From positions 1,860,001 to 1,924,000 of the forward strand of contig NZ_CP119809.1 of the NCBI RefSeq assembly GCF_029338395.1: DNA of 64,000 nt. Direction: 5' to 3'. Shown piece after piece: positions 35,351 through 44,511 of this stretch. The notes beneath the pieces were generated by a model. That model was not told the DNA's origin. It did no database searches and worked only from the letters and a program-made list of their open reading frames with translations. The DNA is from Halorussus caseinilyticus (GTDB lineage Archaea > Halobacteriota > Halobacteria > Halobacteriales > Haladaptataceae). The translations under genes were made by a program, and so were the position numbers. The stretch's first letter is position 1, and each line of letters begins with the position of its first letter.

Positions 35351-37131
35351 GCGGAAACGAAGACGAAAACGAGTCGAATCAGGGCGGCGCGGGGCGGCGC
35401 GAAGTCGCGTGGCGCGTCTTCGCCGCCGAGTACGACGACGCCGACTTCGACTATTCGGAGAGCGACGAGGAGCGCGCCCCGAACTACGTGGTCACGCCGA
35501 CCGGCGCGCGAATCAATCGCCTGTTCGTCGTCGGCGTTCTGACCGAAGTCGAACAGGTCAGCGACGACGTGCTTCGGGGTCGGGTCGTGGACCCGACCGG
35601 CGCGTTCGTCCTCTACGCCGGGCAGTACCAACCCGACGAGATGGCCTTCCTCGAAAGCGCCGACCCGCCCGCGTTCGTCGCGGTGACGGGCAAGGCTCGG
35701 ACCTTCCAACCCGAGGATTCGGACCGCGTGTTCACCTCGATTCGGCCCGAGTCCATCAACCGCGTGGACGCCGAGACGCGGGACCGCTGGGTGGTCCAGA
35801 CCGCCGAGCAGACCCTCTCGAGGGTCTCGACGTTCGCCGACGCCATCGACTCGGGCGCACGTGGCGACGAACTCCGGATGGCGCTCGAAGCGGAGGGCGC
35901 GGACGCCGGACTCGCGTCGGGCATCCCGCTCGCGCTCGACCACTACGGCACGACGAAGGCCTACCTCGCGGAAGTCTGGGACCTCGCGGTCGATTCGACC
36001 CGCGTCGTCGCCGGGGAAATCACCGCCGACGAGGTGGGTCCGCTCGGATTCGCGCCCGGCGAGGGCGGCGACGAAGTGGCCGTCGAGCTAGACTACTCGC
36101 TGACGGAGATGGGCGCGGACGCGACAGGTCTCGAAACCGAGGTAGCCGAGACCACGGAATCGACCGAGGCGACCGAAACTGCCGAGACTGCGGAATCGGT
36201 CGAAACGACCGAACCGGCCGACCCCGAGACGGGTCTCGGTGACGCTCCGGAACCGGGAACCGAGACGCCCGCAGACGAGGGGATGGAATCGGAGACGCCC
36301 GCAGACGCCGACGAGGGACTCGGCGAGGCACCCACCGGGACCGTCGAGGGGTCGGAAGCCGAGACCGCCGAGGCCGAGACCGAGCAAGCCCCGGAGGTCG
36401 AAGATGCGGAAGATGCCGCGGAGTTGCAGGACGAAATCGGCACCGAGGAACCGCCGACCGTCGAGTCCGAGCAGGACACTTCGACCGACGAATCGCTCGC
36501 GCCGGAGACCGACGGCGACGAGGGACCGGACATCGGCACCGCCGGGGCGGGCGACGAGATGTACGAATTCGACGACGAGGAGCGCGAACAGGTCGAAGAG
36601 GAGTACGGACTGGAGTTCTCCTCGGGGTCGGAAGTCGAGAGTCCCGAGGAGTCCGACCTCGAACCGCCGGAACCCGACGCCGGTCTCGAAGGCGAACCCG
36701 GCGACAGCGACGGGCACGCCGAACCCACCGACGACGAAATCGACGCCGACGAACTGGAGGAGGTCGAACCCGCGCCGGGCGGCACCGAGGAAGTCGTTGA
36801 CTCGGTAGACCAAGCGCCCGAGGGCAGTGAGTCGGCCGCCGCCCAAGCGCCCGGCGCGTCCATCGGCGAGGACGAAGCGGACGAATCCGGCGGTGTGAGC
36901 GACGACTCGGGCGAGTCCGGCGACCAAGCGGTGCCCGAGAACCTCGAAGACACCGTGATGACCGAGATGCGCGAGTTGAACGAGGGCGACGGCGTCGGGC
37001 GCGAGACCCTACTCGCCGCCGTGGTGCAGGCCTACGACGTGACGCCCGCCGACGTGGAGGACGCCCTCGAAGCCGCGCTGATGGCCGGGCGGTGCTACGA
37101 GTCCGGCGAGGACACCCTCAAGCCTATCTGA
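35347..37131 (+). CDS. rpap1: RPA-associated protein (COG3390 type)
   Basis: A 594-residue protein. Residues 20-235 form an OB-fold-containing domain (REVAWRVFAAEYDDADFDYS, RINRLFVVGVLTEVEQVSDD, GRVVDPTGAFVLYAGQYQPD) typical of haloarchaeal RPA-associated proteins. About 280 residues of very acidic Glu/Asp/Ala/Thr-rich linker follow with TESTEATETAETAESVETTE-type repeats. The last 60 residues (MTEMRELNEGDGVGRETLLA to MAGRCYESGEDTLKPI) form a winged-helix-like domain. In Haloferax volcanii the partner is needed with RPA for DNA-damage resistance; the same is inferred. A Shine-Dalgarno GGAGGTGG at 35335 precedes the start, and the stop overlaps the next start (TGATG). Confidence 0.9.
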   Translation: MSGNEDENESNQGGAGRREVAWRVFAAEYDDADFDYSESDEERAPNYVVTPTGARINRLFVVGVLTEVEQVSDDVLRGRVVDPTGAFVLYAGQYQPDEMAFLESADPPAFVAVTGKARTFQPEDSDRVFTSIRPESINRVDAETRDRWVVQTAEQTLSRVSTFADAIDSGARGDELRMALEAEGADAGLASGIPLALDHYGTTKAYLAEVWDLAVDSTRVVAGEITADEVGPLGFAPGEGGDEVAVELDYSLTEMGADATGLETEVAETTESTEATETAETAESVETTEPADPETGLGDAPEPGTETPADEGMESETPADADEGLGEAPTGTVEGSEAETAEAETEQAPEVEDAEDAAELQDEIGTEEPPTVESEQDTSTDESLAPETDGDEGPDIGTAGAGDEMYEFDDEEREQVEEEYGLEFSSGSEVESPEESDLEPPEPDAGLEGEPGDSDGHAEPTDDEIDADELEEVEPAPGGTEEVVDSVDQAPEGSESAAAQAPGASIGEDEADESGGVSDDSGESGDQAVPENLEDTVMTEMRELNEGDGVGRETLLAAVVQAYDVTPADVEDALEAALMAGRCYESGEDTLKPI

Positions 37132-37874
37132 TGAGCCTCGTCGAGCCGGTTCCCGGCGAACCGGCCGCGGTCGCCGACCTCGGGAGCGAGCGCGCGCTTG
37201 TCGTCGCCGACTTCCACGCGGGCGTCGAGCAGGCGCTCCGCGCCGAGGGCGTCTCGCTGGATAGCCGCGCGAGCGAGCGCCGCGAGCGACTGCTCTCGCT
37301 CGTCACCCGGACCGACCCCGACCGGGTGGTCTTTCTGGGCGACCTGATGCAGACCATCGGCGACCCCGGCGGGGCCGAGCGCGGCGAAATCGAAGTCCTG
37401 CTCGAACGCCTCGCGGAGCGGGGCGTGGCCGCCACGCTGGTCAAGGGCAACCACGACGGCGCGATAGAGTCGTGGGCCGACCTCGAAGTCACCGACGGCG
37501 CGGGGGTCCGACTCGGCGATGTGGGGTTCGCGCACGGCCACACGTGGCCCGCGCCGGAGGTGCTGGACGGCGAAGTCGTCTGCGTCGGCCACGAACACCC
37601 CGCGGTCCGACTGGAAGACGAGGTGGGCGGGAGTCGCGTCGAGCGCGTCTGGCTCCGTGGGTCGCTTTCGGGGGCCGCCTTCGCCGAACGCGAGGCGACG
37701 GTGCGGGACGGCGCGCAACTCGTCGTCTTCCCGGCGTTCAACGAACTCGTGGGCGCGACGTGGGTCAACGTCGAAGGTCAGGAGTTTCTGGCTCCGTTCC
37801 TGCCGGAGGGACTGGACGGCGGACAGGCGTATCTGCTCGACGGGACGCGACTCGGCAGATATGGCGACGTTTAG
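37131..37874 (+). CDS. Calcineurin-like metallophosphoesterase of the RPA operon
   Basis: A 247-residue phosphoesterase with all motifs of the COG1407 family: LVVADFHAGVEQAL (D-x-H), VVFLGDLMQTIGD (GD), LVKGNHDGAIESW (GNHD) and GFAHGHTWP (GH-x-H region). It is the third gene of the RPA operon and overlaps the previous stop by one base; the corresponding gene in Haloferax volcanii is called rpe. The substrate (nucleic acid, nucleotide or phosphoprotein) is unknown, although context points to DNA metabolism. The start at 37131 is fixed by the overlap and by conservation directly after it. Confidence 0.92.
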   Translation: MSLVEPVPGEPAAVADLGSERALVVADFHAGVEQALRAEGVSLDSRASERRERLLSLVTRTDPDRVVFLGDLMQTIGDPGGAERGEIEVLLERLAERGVAATLVKGNHDGAIESWADLEVTDGAGVRLGDVGFAHGHTWPAPEVLDGEVVCVGHEHPAVRLEDEVGGSRVERVWLRGSLSGAAFAEREATVRDGAQLVVFPAFNELVGATWVNVEGQEFLAPFLPEGLDGGQAYLLDGTRLGRYGDV

Positions 37875-38528
37875 TTAACCCTCCTTGGTTTCTATCTCGT
37901 TGAGAAGCCTGCGACGCTGAACGACGAACGAAACGCTCGTAATCAGTAACAGTGCGGTAAGCAGTCCGAATCCGATTCCCACATACTGTCTCGTGATTTC
38001 GTACCCAAGCAATTTCGGTGCTGGACTCCATTCCGAGACGAGAATCGGCCCGATGGAGAGGTACGTCAGTCCGAACAGAAAGAGTTGAATTGTCTTCGGA
38101 ACCGTGGACCACCCGAGACCGAATAATCCCGTTCGTCTACGTAATTTCCCGAATGCGCCGCCGCGTTGACGTTCGTATCGAAACGGCGAACCATCCTCGG
38201 ACAGTTCCCGCTCTATCGCTATTAAGTGTCGTGCGACGATAATCATCTCTTGGTAACTCCGCACGCTCTCAACGAGCAGGAACCCGACTGCGAGCGGGAC
38301 GAAGACTAACAGATGGAAATTTTCGACTATCGCAGACCCGATTATTGCGCCGATGACTGCTACCCCCCGCGTATTCCGCCGATTACCCGCCTGCATCCGA
38401 ACGCGCAACTCGGCTCGGAGATTCTCGTAGGTCGCGAGTAACTTCTCGTCTCGAGACAACCCTCCGCTTCCATCGGTCGTACTCGGTACCGACCGTCGAA
38501 CCCCGGTCAACGAATCTAACCGTTTCAC
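37875..38528 (-). CDS. Membrane protein with four helices, lower-GC, unknown
   Basis: A 217-residue protein from a GTG start. The N-terminal 50 residues are soluble and helical (SRDEKLLATYENLRAELRVR), then two close membrane helices (VAVIGAIIGSAIVENFHLLV.. and VPLAVGFLLVESV), a loop with an acidic and Arg-rich part, and two more helices near 145-165 and 180-200, ending with a charged tail. Its codons are visibly less GC-rich than those around it, and its stop directly abuts the phosphoesterase gene end, so it may be a recent arrival. The general shape (soluble helix plus paired helices) is seen in several prokaryotic two-helix families, but I do not assign one. Confidence 0.6.
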   Translation of the reverse strand: MKRLDSLTGVRRSVPSTTDGSGGLSRDEKLLATYENLRAELRVRMQAGNRRNTRGVAVIGAIIGSAIVENFHLLVFVPLAVGFLLVESVRSYQEMIIVARHLIAIERELSEDGSPFRYERQRGGAFGKLRRRTGLFGLGWSTVPKTIQLFLFGLTYLSIGPILVSEWSPAPKLLGYEITRQYVGIGFGLLTALLLITSVSFVVQRRRLLNEIETKEG

Positions 38529-38564
38529 AGAAGTAAAAAATACTCAGGTCATAAAAGTATTATT

Positions 38565-39038
38565 TCACTTCATCTCTTTCGTCGCTTCTTGGACCGCCGC
38601 CAGCAACTCGTCGGGTCGCTCGGACCCCACGAACACCGACTTGCCGCCGGTGCGCTCGAACCGGACGCCGGTCTTGCCGCTGACGGTGTAGGCGATGCCG
38701 CTCGGACTCCACCGGATGCCCCACCCGCCGTACCGGAGGGGACTGTACCCCGTCGCCTGCACGTCCGCGAGGTCCGAGAAGGGGACGCGCTTGGCCGACC
38801 GGTGGAACGGCGCGAAGGCGACGTACACGCCGTCGTCGCGGACCTCGGTTCGGAGGGTGGCGACTCGGAAGAAGAGAGCGACGGCCCCGAGCGTGGCGAG
38901 TCGGCCCACCGTCTCGCGGGCCGACCGCTTGCCGCGGGCGAGGGACACGAAGTCGGCGAGCGCGCGCAGGCCGAGCAGTCCCCAGAGCCACCGCTGGTCG
39001 AACGCTTGGGTCTCCCGAAAGTGGACTTCCGTCTCCAT
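38565..39038 (-). CDS. Membrane-associated protein, possibly DUF6141-like
   Basis: A 157-residue protein beginning METEVHFRETQAFDQRWLWG. It has one or two short hydrophobic segments (WLWGLLGLRALADFV and LGAVALFFRVATL), then a soluble beta-rich part with PLRYGGWGIRWSPSGIAYTV, SGKTGVRFERTGGKSVFVGS and a C-terminal helix ERPDELLAAVQEA. The GGWGIRW..G.AY.VSG pattern is what I associate with DUF6141 or PH-like membrane proteins; the assignment is tentative. No functional clue from neighbours. Confidence 0.65.
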   Translation of the reverse strand: METEVHFRETQAFDQRWLWGLLGLRALADFVSLARGKRSARETVGRLATLGAVALFFRVATLRTEVRDDGVYVAFAPFHRSAKRVPFSDLADVQATGYSPLRYGGWGIRWSPSGIAYTVSGKTGVRFERTGGKSVFVGSERPDELLAAVQEATKEMK

Positions 39039-39086
39039 GGAGCGACTTCGACACCTTCGGAGAAAAGTCTTCGCCGGAAGTCGAAG

Positions 39087-39452
39087 CTACCGGCAGAGAA
39101 CGTCGTCTTTCAGCGCCGCGACTTCGGCCATGATTTCCTCTACGGACTGGTCGGGAACGTCGAACTCCCGGAGTGCCGCTTCGAGGTGCGTGGCGATTGC
39201 CGTGAAGTGCTGTTCTTCGAGTCCGAGACCCTCGTGGGCCTCGCGCATCTCCTCACCGTCGTACTCGACGGGACCGCCAGCGACCGCGCTCAGGAACTGC
39301 GTCTGGTGGGCGCGCTGGGCGGCCATGTCCACGTCCTCGAAGAACTGGGCGACTGAATCGTCGGCTAACACTCGCTCGTAGAATTCGTCTACGATGCTCG
39401 AAATCTGTTCTTTACCGCCTAACCGATGGTAGAGTGTATCTCCTGCAGACAT
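39087..39452 (-). CDS. Truncated hemoglobin, group 1
   Basis: A 121-residue globin of the 2-over-2 fold. It starts MSAGDTLYHRLGGKEQISSI, includes VDEFYERVLADDSVAQFFED (helix B-C with the CD1 Phe), QRAHQTQFLSAVAGGPVEYD (helix E) and EAHEGLGLEEQHFTAIATHL, where the His of EQHF is the proximal ligand. It would bind oxygen or nitric oxide in the cytosol. The start at 39452 is chosen because the longer frame adds 147 non-conserved residues. An AT-rich region (39541-39570) upstream is the likely promoter; the next gene is divergent (Lhr), 476 bases away. Confidence 0.92.
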   Translation of the reverse strand: MSAGDTLYHRLGGKEQISSIVDEFYERVLADDSVAQFFEDVDMAAQRAHQTQFLSAVAGGPVEYDGEEMREAHEGLGLEEQHFTAIATHLEAALREFDVPDQSVEEIMAEVAALKDDVLCR

Positions 39453-39928
39453 TCGTGTCGTTTGGGTCGAACCGTCGCCGCGCTCGGCGACGAGGGGGAT
39501 GGTCGTGCGTCGATGCCCGGTCCGCACCGCCACCGGCGTCGAATTAATTTGAACGCGTCGGTTGGATATATTTTCCCCCGAACACGTTCGGCGCGACTCC
39601 GGAGTCCCGTCGTATCGCCGTCTCGGGTCGTCGCTCGCGTCGAAGCGCCGCGAACCGCCGGATGCGCTCTCGGAACGGAAAAGTTGTCTTTCAAATATCT
39701 TTACCAATGTTAGAGATACTATATCGAATATTAAAGCATTATTCTCCTTTGAAACCTCGGTTCGAGACCGTCGGCGCGGAGCGCCGACGGTCAGCCAACG
39801 CGTCTTTGACGGCGGGCGACCGAGCGCCCGGAGAGCGAACGGGTCGGCCCGCGAGACGCCGCCCGCAGTCCCGGCGTCGGTTTCCGAAGGCAACGCGCTT
39901 ATGACCGTCTACCCGCTAAAAACGTCCA
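39453..39928. other. 476-base intergenic region between globin and Lhr genes
   Basis: No gene is supported here. It holds an AT-rich promoter-like stretch (39541-39570) for the globin gene, a second AT-rich part (39690-39750), a perfect 12-bp hairpin at 39766-39792, and the Lhr promoter region with GCTAAAAAC just before ATG 39929. Short open frames on both strands have no conserved character. Confidence 0.6.
39766..39792. repeat. Perfect 12-bp inverted repeat
   Basis: GACCGTCGGCGC (39766-39777), loop GGA, and GCGCCGACGGTC (39781-39792). It lies between an AT-rich block and the Lhr gene start and could be a terminator, operator or structured leader. Confidence 0.7.
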
Positions 39929-42781
39929 ATGAGCGACCGACGGGCCGCCGGTTCTGCGGCCTTCGCCCGACTCGGTGAACAGGTGCGGGCGGCGCTCTCG
40001 GAACGAGGATTCTCGACGCCCACCGAACCACAGCGTCGGGCCATCCCGCCGCTGGCACGCGGCGAGGACGCGCTGGTCATCGCGCCGACCGGAACCGGCA
40101 AGACCGAGACGGCGATGCTCCCGGTGTTCGACGCCATCGCCGAAGCGCGGGCCGACGACGGCCCGCGCTTCGGCATCTCGGCGCTGTACGTCACCCCGCT
40201 CCGGGCGCTCAACCGGGACATGCGCGAGCGTCTGGACTGGTGGGGCGACCAGTTGGACCTCGCGGTGGACGTGCGCCACGGCGACACCACCGACTACCAG
40301 CGCCAGAAGCAGGCCAACGACCCGCCCGACGTTCTCGTCACCACGCCCGAGACCCTGCAAGCGATGCTCACCGGGTCGAAACTCCGGACTGCGCTCGAAG
40401 ACGTACACCACGTCGTCGTGGACGAGGTTCACGAACTCGCGGCCGCCAAGCGCGGCGCGCAGTTGACGATAGGTCTCGAACGCCTCCGGGAACTCGCCGA
40501 CGACTTCCAGCGAATCGGTCTCTCCGCGACGGTCGGCGACCCCGAAGCGGTCGGTCGCTTCCTGACCGGCGGCGACGACCCCGAAGTCGTGGCGGTGGAC
40601 GTGGGGAGCAAAGTCGAGTTCGAGGTGCGTGAACCCGAGATAACCGACGAGGACGAGCGACTCGCGGGCAGACTCGCCACCGACGAGGAAGTCGCCAGCC
40701 ACGTCCGGGCCATCCTCGACGTGGTGGACGACCACGACTCGACCCTCATCTTCGTCAACACGCGACAGACCGCCGAGGCACTCGGGTCGCGGTTCAAGGA
40801 ACTCGACGCCAACGTCGGCGTCCACCACGGGTCGCTCTCGAAGGAGGCCCGCATCGACGTGGAGGACCGCTTCAAGGCCGGGGAACTCGACGCTCTGCTC
40901 TGTACCTCCTCGATGGAGTTGGGAATCGACGTGGGACGCATCGACCACGTGGTCCAGTATTCGAGTCCCCGGGAGGTCGCGCGCCTGCTCCAGCGCGTCG
41001 GGCGCGCGGGCCATCGCTCCGAGCAGGTTTCCCACGGCACCATCGTCACCAAACACCCCGACGACACCCTCGAAGCCCTCGCCATCGCCCGGCGCGCGAA
41101 GGCGGGCGACGTGGAGAACGTCGAGATTCACGACGGGAGCCTCGACACCGTGGCGAACCAAATCGTGGGTCTCGTGATGGACTTCGGCGACCTCTCGGCG
41201 ATGCGGGCCTACGAAATCGTCACGCGGGCCTACCCCTTCCGGGACCTCTCGAAGGCCGAGTTCAAGGCGGTCTGCCGCGAGTTGAAGGGCAACCGACTCG
41301 TCTGGTTGGACGAGGAGAACGACCGACTCGAAAAGTCGGGCGGGACGTGGCAGTACTTCTACGCCAACCTCTCGATGATTCCCGACGAGCAGACCTACAC
41401 CGTAGAGGACATCGCCAGCGGGTCGCAGGTCGGCACGCTGGACGAGCGGTTCGTCGTCAACTTCGCCCGCCCCGGCGAAATCTTCGTCCAGCGCGGCGAG
41501 ATGTGGCGGATTACGGAGGTCGAGGACGAGGAGGAGACCGTCAAAGTCTCGCCCGTCGAGGACCCCGGCGGCGAGATTCCCTCGTGGGTCGGCGAGGAGA
41601 TTCCGGTGCCCTACGACGTGGCCCGAGAGGTCGGCGAGATGCGCGCCGTCGCGCGACCCCGGTTCGAGCGCGGCGCACCCCGCGAGGGCGTGGCCCGCGA
41701 GTTCACGAACCGGTATCCGACCGACGAGTACACCGCGAGTGAGGCCTTAGACCAGTTGGACCGCCACGCCGAGACGGGGGCACCCCTCCCGACGGCGGAC
41801 CGAATCGTGGTCGAACACGCCGCCAACACGGTGGTCGTCAACGCGTGTTTCGGCCACAAGGTAAACGAGACGCTCGGCCGAGTCCTCTCGTCGCTCGTGG
41901 GCCAGCGCACGGGGTCGTCGGTGGGCATGGAGGTGGACCCCTACCGCATCGAGTTGGACGTGCCCGCGAAGGTGAACGGACGGGAAGTCGCCGAAGTCCT
42001 CGAAGGGACCGACCCGAACCACGTCGAGGCAATCATCGAGTTGAGCCTCAAACGCTCCGACTCGCTCAAGTTCAAACTCTCGCAGGTCGCCGCGAAGTTC
42101 GGCGCGCTCCGCAACTGGGAGGGAAACTCGGGCGGTCCGCACATCGACCGCCTGATGGCCGCCCTCGAAGAGACGCCGATGTACGACGAGGCGGTCCGAG
42201 AGGTGTTTCACGACGACCTCGCGGTCGAACGCGCGAGCGAGGTCCTCCGGAAAATCCGCGACGAGGAAATCGAAGTCGTCACCACCGGCGGGCGCACTCC
42301 GGTCGGCACCGGCGGCATCTCGTCGGGCCGGGAACTGCTCGCGCCCGAGAACGCCGACGCCAGCGTCATCCAGACGGTCAAAGACCGGATTCGTGACGAC
42401 GAGGTAATCCTGCTCTGTCTCCACTGCGAGGACTGGAAGCGCAAGAAACCCGTCCGGCGCGTCCGCGACCAACCGGAGTGCCCCGAGTGTCACTCGACCC
42501 GCATCGCCGCGCTCAACCCGTGGGCCGACGAGGTGGTGCAGGCGGTCCGGGCCGCCGAGAAGGACGACGAACAGGAGAAGATGACCGAGCGCGCGTACAA
42601 GGCCGCCAGCCTCGTCCAGAGCCACGGCAAGCAGGCCGTCGTCGCGCTGGCGGCCCGCGGCGTCGGTCCCCGGAACGCGGCCCGAATCATCGCCAAGTTG
42701 CGCGAGGACGAGGACGACTTCTACCGGGACATTCTGGCCCAAGAGCGCCAGTACGCCCGAACCCAGTCGTTCTGGGACTGA
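39929..42781 (+). CDS. lhr: Lhr-family (large helicase-related) ATP-dependent helicase
   Basis: A 950-residue superfamily 2 helicase. Motifs: FSTPTEPQRRAIPPLARGED (Q region), the Walker A APTGTGKTETA near residue 54, YVTPLRALNRD, the DEVH box in VVVDEVHEL near 168, LSATVGDP, then TLIFVNTRQTAEALGSRF and LQRVGRAGHR (motif VI). The C-terminal half has winged-helix and Lhr-specific parts, plus a four-Cys zinc motif (CLHC near residue 832 and CPECHS about 20 residues later). Archaeal Lhr proteins unwind DNA or RNA-DNA hybrids and act in repair. The gene has its own promoter and no operon partner. Confidence 0.95.
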   Translation: MSDRRAAGSAAFARLGEQVRAALSERGFSTPTEPQRRAIPPLARGEDALVIAPTGTGKTETAMLPVFDAIAEARADDGPRFGISALYVTPLRALNRDMRERLDWWGDQLDLAVDVRHGDTTDYQRQKQANDPPDVLVTTPETLQAMLTGSKLRTALEDVHHVVVDEVHELAAAKRGAQLTIGLERLRELADDFQRIGLSATVGDPEAVGRFLTGGDDPEVVAVDVGSKVEFEVREPEITDEDERLAGRLATDEEVASHVRAILDVVDDHDSTLIFVNTRQTAEALGSRFKELDANVGVHHGSLSKEARIDVEDRFKAGELDALLCTSSMELGIDVGRIDHVVQYSSPREVARLLQRVGRAGHRSEQVSHGTIVTKHPDDTLEALAIARRAKAGDVENVEIHDGSLDTVANQIVGLVMDFGDLSAMRAYEIVTRAYPFRDLSKAEFKAVCRELKGNRLVWLDEENDRLEKSGGTWQYFYANLSMIPDEQTYTVEDIASGSQVGTLDERFVVNFARPGEIFVQRGEMWRITEVEDEEETVKVSPVEDPGGEIPSWVGEEIPVPYDVAREVGEMRAVARPRFERGAPREGVAREFTNRYPTDEYTASEALDQLDRHAETGAPLPTADRIVVEHAANTVVVNACFGHKVNETLGRVLSSLVGQRTGSSVGMEVDPYRIELDVPAKVNGREVAEVLEGTDPNHVEAIIELSLKRSDSLKFKLSQVAAKFGALRNWEGNSGGPHIDRLMAALEETPMYDEAVREVFHDDLAVERASEVLRKIRDEEIEVVTTGGRTPVGTGGISSGRELLAPENADASVIQTVKDRIRDDEVILLCLHCEDWKRKKPVRRVRDQPECPECHSTRIAALNPWADEVVQAVRAAEKDDEQEKMTERAYKAASLVQSHGKQAVVALAARGVGPRNAARIIAKLREDEDDFYRDILAQERQYARTQSFWD

Positions 42782-42908
42782 GAAACACCCGGTTTCCCGC
42801 CCGTAACTCCGATTGCTCGCCCGTAATCCGGATGTCGCCGCGTTAGGCCGGGATAGCGGCCGTGAACGGCCAATTCGCTATAAGAGCGAACGCGGCGGGG
42901 GTTCGACC

Positions 42909-43610
42909 ATGCCGAACGACACACCACGACGGCGCGACTTGCTCAAGGCCGGTGCCACCGCGGGTCTGCTCGGAGTCGCGGGCCTCACCCTGAACGGCGC
43001 TTCGGCCCAAGAGGCGAGGACGCGACAGGAGACGACGACGCAGGCCGAGGGGGAGGGCGGAACCGGCGTCTTCAGTTTCAGCCTCGAAGAAGGCGACCTG
43101 TTCCGGGTCCGGTTCCGGCCGCGGGACCCCTTCGGCGAACCCGCGACCGAAACCGTCCCGGCGGCGTGTCTCGGCGGCGACCGGTCCGAGGAGTATCAAC
43201 TGTTCGTCGTCCGGACGTTCCGCGCCGACGCCGACATCGGTTTCCGGGGTCTGCTGGCCCCGCAGATGGCACTGGCGGAGGACCTGCTCGAAACGACGAC
43301 TGCCGCGGGCGGCGGGGCGACCGAGACCACGGCGATGGCCGGTGAAACGACCACCGAGGCCGCGATGCAGGACCAGACAACGACAGAGGAAGGGGAAACA
43401 ACGACGGAGGTGGTCGAAGAAACGACGACGATGGCTGGCGGCCGACTCCCCGAAATCCAACTCGGCGAGTGGTACCGGGTCGCGTCGGCCGAGACCTGCG
43501 ACGGTCTGAACCGACTCACCATCGAGGTCACGGACCCGCCGGAGACGACCGCTACCCCCGCGGGCGGCGAGACGACGACTGCCGCGGGCGGCGAGACGAC
43601 GACGGAGTAA
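42909..43610 (+). CDS. Tat-exported Thr-rich secreted protein
   Basis: A 233-residue protein with a clear twin-arginine signal: RRRDLLKAGATAGLLGVAGL, cleavage likely after the Ala-Ser-Ala of NGASA. The mature part has a beta-rich segment (FSFSLEEGDLFRVRFRPRDP), LFVVRTFRADADIGFRGLL, and a low-complexity Thr/Glu-rich section made of ETTTE-like repeats (around residues 140-180 and at the C-terminus), probably a wall-spanning or O-glycosylated stalk. No catalytic motif is visible. The start at ATG 42909 fits a Tat signal; the longer frame begins in non-coding DNA. The next gene (43686) is on the same strand 76 bases away but unrelated. Confidence 0.8.
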   Translation: MPNDTPRRRDLLKAGATAGLLGVAGLTLNGASAQEARTRQETTTQAEGEGGTGVFSFSLEEGDLFRVRFRPRDPFGEPATETVPAACLGGDRSEEYQLFVVRTFRADADIGFRGLLAPQMALAEDLLETTTAAGGGATETTAMAGETTTEAAMQDQTTTEEGETTTEVVEETTTMAGGRLPEIQLGEWYRVASAETCDGLNRLTIEVTDPPETTATPAGGETTTAAGGETTTE

Positions 43611-43685
43611 GCGCCCTCTGCGCCGCGACGACCCTGAATCGGGCCGTACGGCCTTTAGGCGTGGCCGACGTGTGACGTTACAGCT

Positions 43686-44240
43686 ATGGCTACTTCCCGG
43701 AGTCGCGTCGAGCGCGTCGTGAACGTCGCGCGGGACCGAAACGTCATGTTTCTGGCGGCGAGCATCGCCTACTACGCGTTCGCCTCGTTGATTCCGCTGA
43801 CGTTGCTCGTGGTGGTCGTCGGGAGCATCGTGGGCGGGCAGGCGTTCGCCGACTTTCTCGTCCAGCAGGTCGAAAGCTCGCTGTCGGGGTCGGGTGAGCG
43901 AGTTCTTCAGCAGGCGCTCACGAGTTCGACCGGGCGGACCGGCGCGGGCGTCGTCGGGTTCGCCACCGTCGCGTGGAGCGCACTGAAACTGTTCCGGGGT
44001 CTCGACATCGCGTTTTCGGAGGCCTACGGCACCGACCGCGACCCGTCGCTGGTCGAGCAGATTATCGACGGCGTGGTGAGCATCGGTCTGGTCGCCGCGG
44101 CAGTCGCGCTGGTGGTCGCAGTCGGCTACGCTCTCCGGTCGTCCGCACTCGCCGAGAGCATCCCGTACGCCAACTTCCTCGGGAATCTCGCGCTCGTCGG
44201 GGGTCTCGTCGTCGCGTTTCTGCCGCTTTACCTGAATTGA
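43686..44240 (+). pseudogene. YihY/BrkB-type membrane protein, left part, interrupted by IS element
   Basis: The first 182 residues of a YihY/virulence-factor BrkB family protein: FLAASIAYYAFASLIPLTLLVV, FATVAWSALKLFRGLDIAF (conserved amphipathic region), and several membrane helices to GGLVVAFLPLY. The frame then enters the inserted element and stops after two foreign residues (LN). Removing 44232-45752 fuses LPLY with YVMAPVEMSVREALPG in frame, giving a 264-residue protein of normal family character. As it stands the protein lacks its last helices and is unlikely to work. Confidence 0.9.
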
Positions 44241-44391
44241 GGCGCTAAGGCCCCTTCCTCAACGAACGAGCGGAGCGAGTGAGTAGGGAGGGGATACAGC
44301 GCCACACAGTTCTCAAACACGTTCGTCGCTCGGCCCACAGGCCCACGCAATCGTAACTGTTTAGTACGTAATTTCCATAATTTATGGTGTA

Positions 44392-44511
44392 GCAACGCGC
44401 AAGACTATCTCTATCCGCGACGACCAAGAGGAGTGGATTCAGGAGAATCATCTGAGTCTGTCTTCGTTCGTCCAAGAGAAACTTGACGAACTCATCGAAG
44501 AACGCTCGTGA
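44392..44511 (+). pseudogene. RHH/CopG-like short frame upstream of tnpB, start codon lost
   Basis: The frame reads ATRKTISIRDDQEEWIQENH, then LSLSSFVQEKLDELIEERS and TGA at 44511. This matches a short ribbon-helix-helix-like protein often found before haloarchaeal tnpB genes. The codon where a start would be expected is GTA (44389-44391), and no ATG, GTG or TTG is in frame before an upstream stop. Its stop overlaps the GTG of tnpB. It is probably a decayed gene, unless an unusual start is used. Confidence 0.6.

Noticed and set aside
37875-39038. A two-gene membrane toxin or defence cassette
   Set aside because: The two membrane genes differ in composition, and no nuclease, NTPase or sensor partner is present, so a defence role is not supported.
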